NCBI RefSeq assembly: GCF_025857195.1
Contig: NZ_CP109787.1
Span: forward strand, 2,359,501-2,423,500
Length of the DNA: 64,000 bases
Direction: 5' to 3'
Source: Leisingera thetidis
GTDB lineage: Bacteria; Pseudomonadota; Alphaproteobacteria; Rhodobacterales; Rhodobacteraceae
Below the pieces are notes generated by a model. It was not told the origin of the DNA and did no database searches. It saw nothing but the letters and a program-made list of their open reading frames with translations. Position numbers and translations under genes: made by a program. This document shows, in pieces, positions 1 to 9,090 of this stretch; within the stretch, counting starts at the first letter, position 1; every line of letters begins with the position of its first letter.

Positions 1-137
1 TCGGCATCGGCGCGCGCGCCGGCAATCAGGCGCGCGGGATCGCCCGGCAGCAGCCGGGCGAGCGCAAAGGTCATCAGCACGACCCCGGACAGCAGCACCA
101 CAGTGGCCGCCGTGCGTCTGAGAATGAAGCGCAGCAT
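1..137 (-). CDS. ABC transporter permease, DppB type (partial)
   Basis: Only the N-terminus is in the window; the gene continues past the left edge. Read leftward from an ATG at 135-137 it gives a basic start (MLRFILRRTAA), a hydrophobic first membrane helix, then LARLLPGDPARLIAG. That LLPGDP pattern after the first helix is typical of the DppB/OppB permease family of peptide, opine and nickel importers. It starts 11 bp after the stop of the binding-protein gene at 149-1801 and on the same strand, so the two are co-transcribed. It would form half of the inner-membrane channel. The substrate cannot be judged from this fragment. Confidence 0.8.
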   Translation of the reverse strand, partial: MLRFILRRTAATVVLLSGVVLMTFALARLLPGDPARLIAGARADA

Positions 138-148
138 TCCGGCGGCCC

Positions 149-1801
149 TCAGGATGTGCGCGACAGGTTGTACATGTCGAGCGTCGCCACATAGATCGGG
201 TTGTTCTCCAGCCCGGCAATGTCGCTGCGCGATACGAACTGCGACCGTTCCTGCTGGATCGGCAGCCAGGCCGGATCTTCATGTGTCAGAATATCGGCTA
301 GGCGCCGGAACCTGGCCGCCATCTCTTCATCCATCACCTGATTGCGCAGCCCGTCGATCAGCGCCGTTGCCTCGGCATTGGCATAACGCCCGGTGTTGCC
401 GTCAAAGGTGGCCGCATCGCCGCTGAACAGCCCCCAGGCAAAACTGTAGGGATGGTCCACATTCGGCCACCAGGAGAAGTAGAACAGATCCGGGCGCTCC
501 TCGGCTGTGCCTTCGCCGAAGAACACGTCGAGATAGGCGGAGAAGGACATCTCCTGAAGCTTGAGATCGATCCCGATTTCCGACAGCCAGGCCTGCAGCA
601 GCTGGCCTTCGATGTCGCCGAAGCCGGAGTAATAGGCCATCGTCAGCTCGGTGCCCTCGGCAATGCCTGCCTCGGCCAAAAGGGCGCGGGCCTTGTCCGG
701 ATCGAACGGCAGCAGACGGTCCTTGCCGTCCATGCCCTGCATCAGCGACGGGAAGACCGAGGTGGGCTTGTCCGCCGTCCCAAGCGCCACCTCCTTGATG
801 TAGGTGTCGTGGTCAAAGGCATGGCACAGCGCCTGGCGGGCCTTGGGGTCGGCCAGTTTTCCGTCGGTGGCAAAGGCCACATACTGCACGGTGAAGGTTG
901 GCGTGTCGCTCAGGGAGAACCGCGGGTCATCGCGCAGAACCACCGTATCCTCCGGCTCCATCGCCAGCGTCATGTCGGCTTCCCCGGTCTCCAGCAGCTG
1001 GCGGCGAGTGGCGGAAACCGGAATGGTCTTGGTGATCACCCGGGTGAAATGCGGATGCTCCCAGCCGCCGCGATAGGCGGCATTGGCGGCAAAGGTTGCG
1101 TCCTGGCCCGGGTTGAGGCTTTCCAGCGTATAGGGGCCGGTGCCCACCGGATTGGCCTGCAGGTATTCCGACCCCATGTCATCATCGCCCTTGGAATGCG
1201 CCTCCGCCGCCGCCGGGCTGGCGATCCAGAACCCGTATTGCGACGACACCTGCCGGTCGAAGAACGGGCGCGGTTCGCCCAGGTCAAAGCGGATGGTCTG
1301 TGCGTCCAGCACCACGATCTGGCTGTCCGGATCCTCCAGCTGCCAGGTACCGGACAGACCGGCGGGGTGCAGCACCAGGCGGGTGACTGCTTTCTTCACC
1401 GCGGCGGCATCGCAGGGGGTGCCGTCGTGGAACATCGCCCCTTCGGCCAGCGTAAAGGTCCAGCTGCTGGCGTCCTCGCTGGCCTCCCAGGATGCGGCCA
1501 GCGCCGGCACTGCCTGCAGCGTCCTGGTGCCATCCAGGACGGTCAGCGTCTCATAGACCGGGCGCAGCCCGTATGCCCATTCGATATTGGTCGCCGGGTC
1601 CAGGTTTTCGACCGTTGCATCCACCAGCACCACCAGGGTGTCCGGGTCCCGGGCGCCAAGACCGGGCGGTGCCGCAGTCCCTGCCGCCCAGGCTCTGGCC
1701 CCCGGTGCCGCCATCGCGGCAAGGGCGCAGCTGCCCGCCAGGAAAGACCGGCGCGGCAGGTGGAATTGCGGAGTGGTCGGGCGGTTTCGCGGATCGGTCA
1801 T
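149..1801 (-). CDS. ABC transporter substrate-binding protein, family 5
   Basis: A 550-residue periplasmic solute-binding protein of the SBP_bac_5 (DppA/OppA) family. The N-terminus carries a twin-arginine signal (RRSFLAGS, Arg17-Arg18), a hydrophobic stretch and an ARAWA cleavage region near residue 39, so it is probably exported folded by Tat. Family-typical segments follow, such as GTGPYTLESL and the PTVxYVAF-like strand. It delivers substrate to the permease encoded just downstream (1-137). The ATPase genes lie divergently at 2015-4044, which is unusual because such importers are normally one operon. Family members bind peptides, opines, nickel or glutathione. The neighbouring deiminases suggest guanidino or amide compounds, but that is inference. 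Confidence 0.9.
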   Translation of the reverse strand: MTDPRNRPTTPQFHLPRRSFLAGSCALAAMAAPGARAWAAGTAAPPGLGARDPDTLVVLVDATVENLDPATNIEWAYGLRPVYETLTVLDGTRTLQAVPALAASWEASEDASSWTFTLAEGAMFHDGTPCDAAAVKKAVTRLVLHPAGLSGTWQLEDPDSQIVVLDAQTIRFDLGEPRPFFDRQVSSQYGFWIASPAAAEAHSKGDDDMGSEYLQANPVGTGPYTLESLNPGQDATFAANAAYRGGWEHPHFTRVITKTIPVSATRRQLLETGEADMTLAMEPEDTVVLRDDPRFSLSDTPTFTVQYVAFATDGKLADPKARQALCHAFDHDTYIKEVALGTADKPTSVFPSLMQGMDGKDRLLPFDPDKARALLAEAGIAEGTELTMAYYSGFGDIEGQLLQAWLSEIGIDLKLQEMSFSAYLDVFFGEGTAEERPDLFYFSWWPNVDHPYSFAWGLFSGDAATFDGNTGRYANAEATALIDGLRNQVMDEEMAARFRRLADILTHEDPAWLPIQQERSQFVSRSDIAGLENNPIYVATLDMYNLSRTS

Positions 1802-2014
1802 GGTCAGCTCCCTATGTTGCCAGGAAATCCGCGCCTCGACCGTCAGGGAGCCGCGTTGTGTTTCCTTGCCTCAAGCTCCCAAAATAACCGGGTTCCTGTC
1901 GATACCACCTAAGGGGCACAGCCAGCCGGGCGGGGTGGGCTATAGTTACCGCCATCGCCTCCGGCCTGCGCCCAGCGCCGGGGCACCCCAGCGGAAAAGG
2001 ACATTGCGCGCATC

Positions 2015-3004
2015 ATGGCACTTTTGGATGTCACAGACCTGACCGTAAGCCTCAAGGCAGGTGCCCGCACGGCCGCAATCGTCGAGCGTCTTTCTCTGCG
2101 CCTGGACCGGGGCAGATGCCTCGGCATTGTCGGTGAAAGCGGCTCAGGCAAGAGCACTGCGGCAATGGCCGTCATGGGGCTGCTGGCAAACGGCCCGTTG
2201 CGGGTGTCCGGGCAGATCCTGTTCGAAGGGCATGATCTGGCCCACCTGTCCGCGGCGGCGTTCCGCAAGCTGCAGGGCACCGGTATCGCGATGATCTTCC
2301 AGGACCCGATGAGCAGCCTGAACCCGGTGATGCGGATCGGTGATCAGATCGTGGAATGCCTGCAGGCACACCGGCGCCTGACAAGGGCCGAGGCCCGGTG
2401 CAGGGCGGTCGAGGCGCTGGCGCGGGTCGGCATGCCGGATCCGGACGGCATGATGGCCCGCTATCCGCACCAGCTGAGCGGCGGCCAGCGGCAGCGGGTG
2501 ATGATTGCCATGGCCATTGTGTTCGAGCCCAAGCTGCTGATCGCGGATGAGCCGACCACCGCGCTGGACCTGACGATCCAGGCGCAGATCCTGCAGCTGC
2601 TGAAGACGCTTGCGCGCGATCTGAACATGGCGCTGGTGCTGATCACCCACGATCTGGGGGTGGTCGCCGGGATGGCCGACGAGGTGATCGTGCTGTATTC
2701 CGGGCGGGACGTGGAACGCGGCCCCACCGGGACCGTTCTGGAAAACCCGCAGCACCCCTATACCCAGGGACTGCTGGCAGCCCACCCGTCGCTGGACGGG
2801 GCGTGCGGCCGGCTGCCGTCCATTCCCGGCACCCCGCCCCCGGTCTGGCAGCGGCCGTCCGGCTGTGCTTTCCGCGACCGCTGCCCGGCGGCAACCAAAG
2901 ACTGCGCCCTGGCGCAACCGCAGCCCGTTGCATTGCACCCGCCGGCGCACCGCGTGGCCTGCCTGCTGCATGCCGCCCCCTCCCAGGCAAAGGAAACCGC
3001 ATGA
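2015..3004 (+). CDS. ABC transporter ATP-binding protein, DppD type
   Basis: A 329-residue ATPase of the oligopeptide/dipeptide importer family. Visible motifs are Walker A (GESGSGKS, residues 40-47), a Q-loop ([10 protein letters not shown]), the signature LSGGQRQRV, Walker B with LLIADEPT, and the H-loop ITHDLGVV. The C-terminus has the HPYTQGLL segment and a cysteine-containing tail (CAFRDRCP) found in DppD/OppD proteins. It overlaps the next gene by ATGA at 3001-3004, so translation is coupled. It energises import together with the ATPase at 3001-4044. Its partner permease and binding protein are transcribed in the opposite direction from 1801. Confidence 0.92.
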   Translation: MALLDVTDLTVSLKAGARTAAIVERLSLRLDRGRCLGIVGESGSGKSTAAMAVMGLLANGPLRVSGQILFEGHDLAHLSAAAFRKLQGTGIAMIFQDPMSSLNPVMRIGDQIVECLQAHRRLTRAEARCRAVEALARVGMPDPDGMMARYPHQLSGGQRQRVMIAMAIVFEPKLLIADEPTTALDLTIQAQILQLLKTLARDLNMALVLITHDLGVVAGMADEVIVLYSGRDVERGPTGTVLENPQHPYTQGLLAAHPSLDGACGRLPSIPGTPPPVWQRPSGCAFRDRCPAATKDCALAQPQPVALHPPAHRVACLLHAAPSQAKETA

Positions 3005-4044
3005 TCCAGCCCCCGCATCCCGCGCTTGAGATCAAGGACCTCTCGGTCGAATTCCGCACCGCCGGCAGCCGGCGGCTGTTTGAAAAACCGGCAAGCTTCA
3101 GGGCGCTCAGCGATGTGTCCCTGAGGATCCGGCGGGGCGAGGTGATGGGGCTGATCGGCGAATCCGGTAGCGGCAAGACAACGCTCGGCAAGGCTGTCGT
3201 CGGGCTGACCGGGACATCGGCAGGCAGCATCCGGATCAACGGGCAGCCCGTGGATACGGCGCACGGCGCCGCCCGGCGCGCACTGGCGCGGCAGGTGCAG
3301 ATGGTGTTTCAGGACCCCTATGCGTCGCTGCATCCCAGAAAAACCATCGGCCAGACCCTGTCCGAACCCTTCAGGATCCAGGGAACCGCCTCCCGCCCGG
3401 AGCTTGAGCAGCGGGTCCGCGCGCTGCTGCAGCGGGTGGGGCTGAGCCCGGATCATGCGGCGCGCTGCCCCCAGCACTTCAGCGGCGGCCAGCGCCAGCG
3501 CATCGCCATTGCCCGGGCAATCGCCAATGATCCGCCGGTGATCATTGCAGACGAGCCGGTCAGCGCGCTGGATGTCTCGGTGCAGGCGCAAATCCTGAAC
3601 CTGCTGGACGATCTGCGCGCAGAACAGGACATGGCGATGCTTTTCATCAGCCACGACCTGTCGGTGGTGCGGCACCTGTGCCAGCGCATCGCGGTCATGT
3701 ACCTGGGCCGGATCGTCGAGATCGGCCCGTCCCGGGAGATGACCGCTGCGCCCGCGCACCCGTACACAACCGCCCTGATGTCGGCAGCACCGCGGGTCAA
3801 GGCCCGCAACAGGGCGCAGGCCAACCCGATTGTGCTGGCCGGCGACATCCCCTCTCACGCCGCCATTCCCAGCGGCTGCCCGTTCCACACCCGCTGCTGG
3901 CTTTACGCGCAGAAGGGCTGCCCGTCCCGCTGCCGGAGCGAAACACCGCCGCTTGCAACGCTGCCCGGCGGGCGCCGGTCCGCCTGCTTTTTTCCGGACG
4001 AGGCCGCACATCCGGCGCCCTGCTCTGCGCTGGCCTGCCGCTAG
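3001..4044 (+). CDS. ABC transporter ATP-binding protein, DppF type
   Basis: A 347-residue second ATPase of the importer. The start is the ATG at 3001, which overlaps the upstream stop (ATGA); a longer in-frame extension to 2803 would run through the upstream gene and was not chosen. Walker A is GESGSGKT (residues 53-60), followed by FQDPYASL, the signature FSGGQRQRI, IADEPVSALD and ISHDLSVV. The C-terminal HPYTTALM segment and CPFHTRCW tail match DppF/OppF. The stop codon TAG (4042-4044) interlocks with the stop of the convergent LysR gene in one CTAG palindrome. Confidence 0.92.
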   Translation: MIQPPHPALEIKDLSVEFRTAGSRRLFEKPASFRALSDVSLRIRRGEVMGLIGESGSGKTTLGKAVVGLTGTSAGSIRINGQPVDTAHGAARRALARQVQMVFQDPYASLHPRKTIGQTLSEPFRIQGTASRPELEQRVRALLQRVGLSPDHAARCPQHFSGGQRQRIAIARAIANDPPVIIADEPVSALDVSVQAQILNLLDDLRAEQDMAMLFISHDLSVVRHLCQRIAVMYLGRIVEIGPSREMTAAPAHPYTTALMSAAPRVKARNRAQANPIVLAGDIPSHAAIPSGCPFHTRCWLYAQKGCPSRCRSETPPLATLPGGRRSACFFPDEAAHPAPCSALACR

Positions 4045-4922
4045 CAGCTGCCGGTGTCCATCAGCATCCAGTCCCACAGCGCCCGGACCGCAGCACGCTG
4101 AAGATTGCGCTCCAGCGTTGCAAGGTGATACGGACCGCCGCCGTGCAGGGATACCGGGCTCAGCACCTGCAGCCTGCCCTCGCTGACCAGCGGCTGCGCC
4201 AGCCCCCTGTCGCAAAGGCACATCCCCAGACCGCGCACTGCCGCATCAACCGCCAGCGCCGTATCGGAGAAGTTCAGCCCCCGCGAACAATCCGCCCGGT
4301 CGACCCCGGCGGCCAGGAACCAGCTCTGCCAGTCGTCGGGGTGTTCGTCATGGATCAGGGGCGCCTCGCTCAGCCGCTCCCGGAACCCGGCTGCCAGCCC
4401 GGGGCTCGCCAGCGCAACGCGTTCCTCCCGCAAGAACGGCGCCGAGACAAAGCCCTCGCCGGAGGGCGCCTCCGCGGTCAGGGTGATGTCGAATTCGGAT
4501 TCTGCGAGGTCAACGCCCTGGCTGCCGGTGTAGAGCCAGGGATCCACCTCCGGATGGCTGCTGCGGAACCGCACGAGCCTGGGCGCGAACCACAGCGCAC
4601 CAAAGACCGGCGGCATATGGATGACCACGGAGCCGGGTTTCGAGTATGCGTCCAGCCGCCGCACGCCAAGCCGCACCGTCTCCAGCGCGTCCTGCGCCGA
4701 GACCAGCAGATCGCGCCCGGCGTCGGTCAGCTCCACCCGCCGGTTGATGCGCAGGAACAGCGGCTGCTGCAGATGGGTCTCCAGCGTCCGGATCTGATGC
4801 GACACCGCCGATTGCGTCATGTTCAGCTCCGCCGCCGCCTGGGAAAAGCTGCCGAGCCGGGCCGCCGCCTCGAACCCGATCAAGGCGCCCAGAGGCGGAA
4901 GGGGGCGATACGGGTTATTCAT
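4041..4922 (-). CDS. LysR-family transcriptional regulator
   Basis: A 293-residue LysR-type regulator resembling the GcvA branch. The N-terminal winged helix-turn-helix is clear (SFSQAAAELNMTQSAVSHQI, about residues 25-44), followed by a linker helix and a periplasmic-binding-protein-like effector domain. It is divergent from the agmatine deiminase gene starting at 5023, with about 100 bp between them, so it most likely controls that operon. Its 3' end converges on the importer ATPase gene and shares 4 bp with it. The effector is unknown; a guanidino or polyamine compound is a reasonable guess from the neighbours. Confidence 0.92.
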   Translation of the reverse strand: MNNPYRPLPPLGALIGFEAAARLGSFSQAAAELNMTQSAVSHQIRTLETHLQQPLFLRINRRVELTDAGRDLLVSAQDALETVRLGVRRLDAYSKPGSVVIHMPPVFGALWFAPRLVRFRSSHPEVDPWLYTGSQGVDLAESEFDITLTAEAPSGEGFVSAPFLREERVALASPGLAAGFRERLSEAPLIHDEHPDDWQSWFLAAGVDRADCSRGLNFSDTALAVDAAVRGLGMCLCDRGLAQPLVSEGRLQVLSPVSLHGGGPYHLATLERNLQRAAVRALWDWMLMDTGSC

Positions 4923-5022
4923 TAAATTTACTCATCGTTTCCCGCCGAATTCCGCGTTTGTCGATAACATATGCTCACATCTAAACTGCACGGACAACAA
5001 TTCTTGCACGATGGAGCCCTCC

Positions 5023-6042
5023 ATGTCCGATCAGAAAACCCCGAAATCCGCGGGCTTCCGCATGCCTGCCGAATGGGCGCCGCACCAGCGCACCTGGATG
5101 ATGTGGCCCACCCGCGAAGGGTTCTGGCCGGACATGGCCGGGACCCGCCGCAATTATGCCGCCGTGGCCCATGCCATCCGCGACTTCGAGCCGCTGGCCA
5201 TGCTGGCCCGCCCGGAGGACGCCGCAGAAGCAAAATCGCTGCTGGGCTCGGACATCGATATCCTCACCAGCCCGATCGACGACAGCTGGGCGCGCGACGC
5301 CGGCCCCTGCTTCCTGACCGACGGCAAGGGCGGACGGGCGGGCGTGTCCTTTGGCTTCAACGCCTGGGGCGGCAAATACCAGCCGTTTGACGGGGATGAC
5401 GCGGCGGCGGATGCAATCCTGAACGCCTCCGGTGTGCCGATCTTCCACTCCGGCCTGATCGCCGAAGGCGGCGGGGTGTCCGTTGACGGCGAAGGCACCA
5501 TCCTGACCACCGAAAGCTGCTTTCCCAATGCCAACCGCAATCCGGGCTGGAGCCGCGCGCGCATCGAGCAGGAGCTGAAGGCGATGCTGGGCGGCGACAA
5601 GGTGATATGGCTGCCCGGCAATGCGCAAGAAACCGAAACCGACGGCCATGTCGACGGCATTGCCGCCTTCGTTGCGCCGGGCGTGGTGCTGATCGAGGCG
5701 GAAGGCCCTGCGGACCATGACTGGCACGGCATCAATGCGGCCAATATCCAAGCGATGGAGGGCCAGACCGATGCGCAGGGCCGCGCCATTACGCTGGTCA
5801 AGATCCCGGACGCCGCCAGCGCGGTTTCGGACGATCCGCGGTTCTGCCGCTCCTACGTCAATTCCTACATCTGCAACGGCGGCGTGGTGATGCCGGAATA
5901 CGGCATCCGCGAGGACGGGCTGGTGCGCGAAGTGTATCAGGAGCTTTTCCCCGGCCGCCGCGTGGCCCAGGTGCCGATCCCCGCCATCGCCATCGGCGGC
6001 GGCGGCATCCATTGCATCACCCAGCAGGAGCCCGCAGCATGA
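5023..6042 (+). CDS. aguA: agmatine deiminase family protein (copy 1)
   Basis: A 339-residue protein of the agmatine deiminase / bacterial peptidyl-arginine deiminase family (PAD_porph), which hydrolyses guanidino groups to ureido groups with release of ammonia. Seen are DDSWARDAGP, the GEGGGVSVDGEGT-like core, NRNPGW, GHVDGI with the catalytic His, and the C-terminal GGGGIHC motif with nucleophile Cys331. The start at 5023 has GGAG six bases upstream; an ATG at 5011 is an alternative. It overlaps the second deiminase by ATGA (6039-6042). For agmatine the product would be N-carbamoylputrescine. Whether agmatine is the true substrate is not shown. Confidence 0.88.
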   Translation: MSDQKTPKSAGFRMPAEWAPHQRTWMMWPTREGFWPDMAGTRRNYAAVAHAIRDFEPLAMLARPEDAAEAKSLLGSDIDILTSPIDDSWARDAGPCFLTDGKGGRAGVSFGFNAWGGKYQPFDGDDAAADAILNASGVPIFHSGLIAEGGGVSVDGEGTILTTESCFPNANRNPGWSRARIEQELKAMLGGDKVIWLPGNAQETETDGHVDGIAAFVAPGVVLIEAEGPADHDWHGINAANIQAMEGQTDAQGRAITLVKIPDAASAVSDDPRFCRSYVNSYICNGGVVMPEYGIREDGLVREVYQELFPGRRVAQVPIPAIAIGGGGIHCITQQEPAA

Positions 6043-7133
6043 ACGTGCACGCATCCACCGAACTGACCGCAGCCCTTGCCAGCGGCAAAAGCCCCGGCGA
6101 GCTGGGATTTGTCATGCCCATCGAAACGGCACCCCACGCCGCCTGCTGGATGGCCTGGCCCTGGGACGCTCACCCGGACAACTGGGGCAGCGGCCTGGCT
6201 GCTGCTCAGCAGAATTTTGTGCGGGTTGCCGCTGCGATTGCCTGCTTCGAGCCGGTCCGGGTAGCCGCGCACCCGGATCACGCGGATCACGCCCGCAGCC
6301 TGCTGCCGCCTCAGATCGACGTCGTGCCGCTGGCGCAGAACGACCTGTGGTTCCGCGACACCGGCCCGCTGTTCGTGACCGATGGCACCGGGCGGACCAT
6401 CGGCTCCAGCCTGATCTTCAACTGCTGGGGGGAGAAGTTCCCGGATTATGAACACGGCGCCGCCATCGGCGCCGCTCTGCTCCGCCACCTCGGTCTGCCG
6501 CTGTTTCAGTCCCCGCTCACCGGCGAAGGCGGCGGCTTGCATGCGGACGGCCGCGGCACGGTCATCACCACCGAGACCTGCTTTCTCAACCCCAACCGCA
6601 ATCCGGGCATGACCAAAGCGGACGTGGAGCGCGAGCTGTTCCATGCCATCGGCGCCCGCAAGGTCATCTGGCTGCCCGGCGATGAGGCGGAATGGATCAC
6701 CGACGGCCACATTGACGGCATGCTGACCTTCACCGCACCGGGCAAGCTGCTGTTCGAGCGCAACCCGGACCCGGCCAACCCGCGCCACGAGGTCTGCCAG
6801 GAGAACCTGAAAGCCCTGCGCGGGCAGACCGATGCCGATGGCCGCGAGATCGAGATCGGGCTGATCGACGAGGCTTATATGGTCGAACCTGAAACGGACA
6901 CCACGGCGCTGTCCTATGTCAACGCCTATATCGCCAACCGCGGCGTGGTGATCCCCGCGTTCGGGACACCAACCGATACGGCGGCGCGGGAAATCTTTGC
7001 CAAGGCTTTCCCCGGCCGCGAAATCCTGCAAGCGGGCATGCAGGGCATCTGCCACGCCGGCGGCGGCATTCACTGCATGACACAGCAGCAGCCGGCCGGG
7101 GCCCGGACAGCGGCCAAAGCTTCTTTGGTATGA
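6039..7133 (+). CDS. aguA: agmatine deiminase family protein (copy 2)
   Basis: A 364-residue second deiminase of the same family, translationally coupled to the first by ATGA. It keeps the full active-site set: NDLWFRDTGP, TGEGGGLHADGRGT, FLNPNRNPGM, GHIDGM and AGGGIHCMTQ with Cys346. The two copies are clearly diverged along their whole length, so this is an old duplication or a heterologous pair rather than a recent tandem copy. Distinct substrates are likely but unproven. A LuxR-type regulator gene begins 15 bp downstream and is probably in the same transcript. Confidence 0.87.
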   Translation: MNVHASTELTAALASGKSPGELGFVMPIETAPHAACWMAWPWDAHPDNWGSGLAAAQQNFVRVAAAIACFEPVRVAAHPDHADHARSLLPPQIDVVPLAQNDLWFRDTGPLFVTDGTGRTIGSSLIFNCWGEKFPDYEHGAAIGAALLRHLGLPLFQSPLTGEGGGLHADGRGTVITTETCFLNPNRNPGMTKADVERELFHAIGARKVIWLPGDEAEWITDGHIDGMLTFTAPGKLLFERNPDPANPRHEVCQENLKALRGQTDADGREIEIGLIDEAYMVEPETDTTALSYVNAYIANRGVVIPAFGTPTDTAAREIFAKAFPGREILQAGMQGICHAGGGIHCMTQQQPAGARTAAKASLV

Positions 7134-7148
7134 TAATCGGGAATCACA

Positions 7149-8027
7149 ATGTTTGACGCAGCGCACATGCAAGACAGCAGCAGAACCGCAACATCAGGCC
7201 GCCTGGAGGCCCTCGCCCGGGCCATCGAGCTTGTTGGGCAGGAGGGCTTCCTGGCCTCCCTCGCAGATCTCTGCCAATCGGCAACAGGATATGACAGCAC
7301 CTTTGCCGCGGCCTTTTTCCCGGACCACCCGCCGGTGGAGCTGTTCGACAACCTGTCCGATGAACACAGCGCTTCGACAATCAAGCCCTACCTGGATTTC
7401 GCTTACTTCCTCGACCCCTTTTTCAATCTGTTCCAGACGGGGATCGGGGACAGCGTTGTCACGCTTGGCGAATGCGCGCCCGACGACTTCCTGGCGTCCG
7501 AGTATTTCCGGACCTTCTATGCAGACACCGGCCTGTTCGATGAAACCAGCGTGTTCGTCGCCTTCGAGAGCGGCGCCGCCGTGGTGATCTCGCTGGGCAG
7601 CCGCGAGGAAGGCTTCCGGCTTGGTGCGGATCAAAGGGCCGCACTGGCCGCGCTGCTGCCCTGCATTGCCGCGCTCTGCCGCCGCCACTGGCCCGCGCTG
7701 GACCCCGATTCTCTGGCCGGCAGCGGCCGCATGGGGCAGCACCTGAGGAAATCATTCGACCGTTTTGCAAGCTCGGTTCTGAGCGGGCGCGAGGCGGAAA
7801 TCGCGCAGCTGATCCTGAAGGGGCATTCCTCGAAATCCATCGCCCGCGTGCTGGGCAACAGCCCGGAAACCGTCAAGGTGCACCGCAAGCGCATCCACAA
7901 CAAGCTGGGCATCTCCTCGCAGGGGGAACTGTTCTCGCTGTTCCTCGAGGCCTTGACCAAGGCGCCCGCCAATGCGACCGGCGACCCGCTCGCCTATCTC
8001 GACAGACCGGCCGGCGGGCGCTCCTGA
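7149..8027 (+). CDS. LuxR-family transcriptional regulator
   Basis: A 292-residue regulator with a C-terminal LuxR/FixJ-type helix-turn-helix (about residues 210-275: LSGREAEIAQLILKG, SSKSIARVLG, SPETVKVHRKRIHNKLGI). The N-terminal 200 residues show no receiver Asp signature and no recognisable autoinducer-binding motif, so the sensing mode is unknown. It lies 15 bp after the second deiminase on the same strand and converges with the amidohydrolase remnant at 8030, leaving two bases between stops. Together with the LysR gene this gives the locus two regulators of different classes. Confidence 0.88.
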   Translation: MFDAAHMQDSSRTATSGRLEALARAIELVGQEGFLASLADLCQSATGYDSTFAAAFFPDHPPVELFDNLSDEHSASTIKPYLDFAYFLDPFFNLFQTGIGDSVVTLGECAPDDFLASEYFRTFYADTGLFDETSVFVAFESGAAVVISLGSREEGFRLGADQRAALAALLPCIAALCRRHWPALDPDSLAGSGRMGQHLRKSFDRFASSVLSGREAEIAQLILKGHSSKSIARVLGNSPETVKVHRKRIHNKLGISSQGELFSLFLEALTKAPANATGDPLAYLDRPAGGRS

Positions 8028-8029
8028 TT

Positions 8030-8293
8030 TCATTCGGCAAACAGCCCTGCGTCGTCAAGAACCGCCTCGCCCTGCAGCAGGGCCGCCTCGATGGCAACGC
8101 TGCCGATGTCCTCAAGCGGGGTGTCCAGGACATTCCCGCTCAACACCACAAGATCCGCGCGCCGATGAATGTCCTGAACCCCCGGCAGAACCATGCGGCC
8201 GCCCAGGTCGACGATCTCCGAATCTTCACCGCCGGCCCATCCCCCCGGACCGGCCGCCATCAAACCCGTCCGTCTCATGGCGCACTTCCTCAT
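8030..8293 (-). pseudogene. amidohydrolase remnant with large internal deletion
   Basis: An 87-residue open frame that looks like two ends of an amidohydrolase-family-3 (YtcJ-like) enzyme joined together. Residues about 27-43 match the N-terminal signature IVDLGGRMVLPGxxDIH. The next residues, RADLVVLSGNVLDTP and then EDIGSVAIEAALLQGEAV, match the far C-terminal end of these roughly 550-residue enzymes. The catalytic middle (metal-binding His and Asp residues) is absent. The frame stays open through the junction. Its ATG overlaps the stop of the nitrilase gene (ATGA at 8290-8293), so it was once the last gene of a functional three-gene operon. Confidence 0.75.
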
Positions 8294-9090
8294 AGCGCAC
8301 TTCGCTGGTTTTCCATCCTGTCGAATACATACCGCGGATAGGCCGCCTTGGCAGCCTGCGCGGCACCGGCGTCGATCGGAACCGTGGCATAGGGCTGTGT
8401 GCTGTCCGCCGCCGCCAGCAGCTCGCCATCCGGGTCCACCGCCACGGAACGCCCTTCAAAGGCAAACCCCGCTGCTGCCGGGCCCGCCAAGTTGGACGAC
8501 AGCACATAGCAGCCGGTCCGCACCGCCAGGGCGCGGGCGCCGGATATCCAGATATCGCTGCCCAGGTCCGGCGTCGCGCGCGGCACCAGAAGCACCTCGG
8601 CACCGGCCCGGGCCAGGCGGCAGGCATGCGCCCAGTCCCAAAGCTCGGTGCAGATCGCAAAGCCGATCCGAACCCCGTTCCAGTCCAGCGGCGCCTTCTG
8701 CTGCGCACCGGCACCATACCAGCGGCGCTCCCAATAGCCGTCCTCCTCGGGCAGCGCCGCTTTCTCATGCGGCTCCGCAGCGATCCGGCCATCCTGCCAA
8801 AGAAAGGCGCGGTTTCTGGACTGGCCATCCGGTGTCAGAACCGGACGCGACCCCGCCACAGCGGTGCCCAGCAGCCCTCCGAGCTCATCCAGGCCATGCT
8901 CATGATCATGAACGGACTGCTGCCACAGCGCCGCCTCCGGTTCCGGGCTGTGGGCCAGCCAGGGACTCAGCGGCATTTCCGGCAGCAGCACAAGATCGCT
9001 GCTCTCTGCCGCCGCGTGGGCGGCCAGGGCCTCGGCCTGCGCTGCCCGCGCCGCCGGCCGCGGGTCCCAGTCGGCAATGGTGATCTTCAT
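8290..9090 (-). CDS. carbon-nitrogen hydrolase (nitrilase superfamily)
   Basis: A 266-residue nitrilase-superfamily amidase. The catalytic triad is in place: Glu38 (LLPEM), Lys110 (PHEKAALPEE) and Cys147 (AICTELWDW). Such enzymes hydrolyse amides or N-carbamoyl groups; N-carbamoylputrescine amidase (AguB) belongs here and would act after agmatine deiminase. The protein is shorter than typical AguB and the Cys context is ICTEL rather than the common ICWDxWFPE, so another amide substrate is quite possible. It overlaps the M20 gene upstream (ATGA, 9087-9090) and the amidohydrolase remnant downstream. Confidence 0.82.
   Translation of the reverse strand: MKITIADWDPRPAARAAQAEALAAHAAAESSDLVLLPEMPLSPWLAHSPEPEAALWQQSVHDHEHGLDELGGLLGTAVAGSRPVLTPDGQSRNRAFLWQDGRIAAEPHEKAALPEEDGYWERRWYGAGAQQKAPLDWNGVRIGFAICTELWDWAHACRLARAGAEVLLVPRATPDLGSDIWISGARALAVRTGCYVLSSNLAGPAAAGFAFEGRSVAVDPDGELLAAADSTQPYATVPIDAGAAQAAKAAYPRYVFDRMENQRSAL

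Noticed and set aside
452..1912. Long open frame (486 codons) opposite the substrate-binding protein gene
   Set aside because: Arg/Gly/His/Gln-rich composition of an antisense shadow in GC-rich DNA; the other strand has a full family match with a Tat signal.
8290..9090. Assignment of the nitrilase-family protein as N-carbamoylputrescine amidase (AguB)
   Set aside because: The triad fits the superfamily, but length and Cys context differ from typical AguB; only the general class can be supported.
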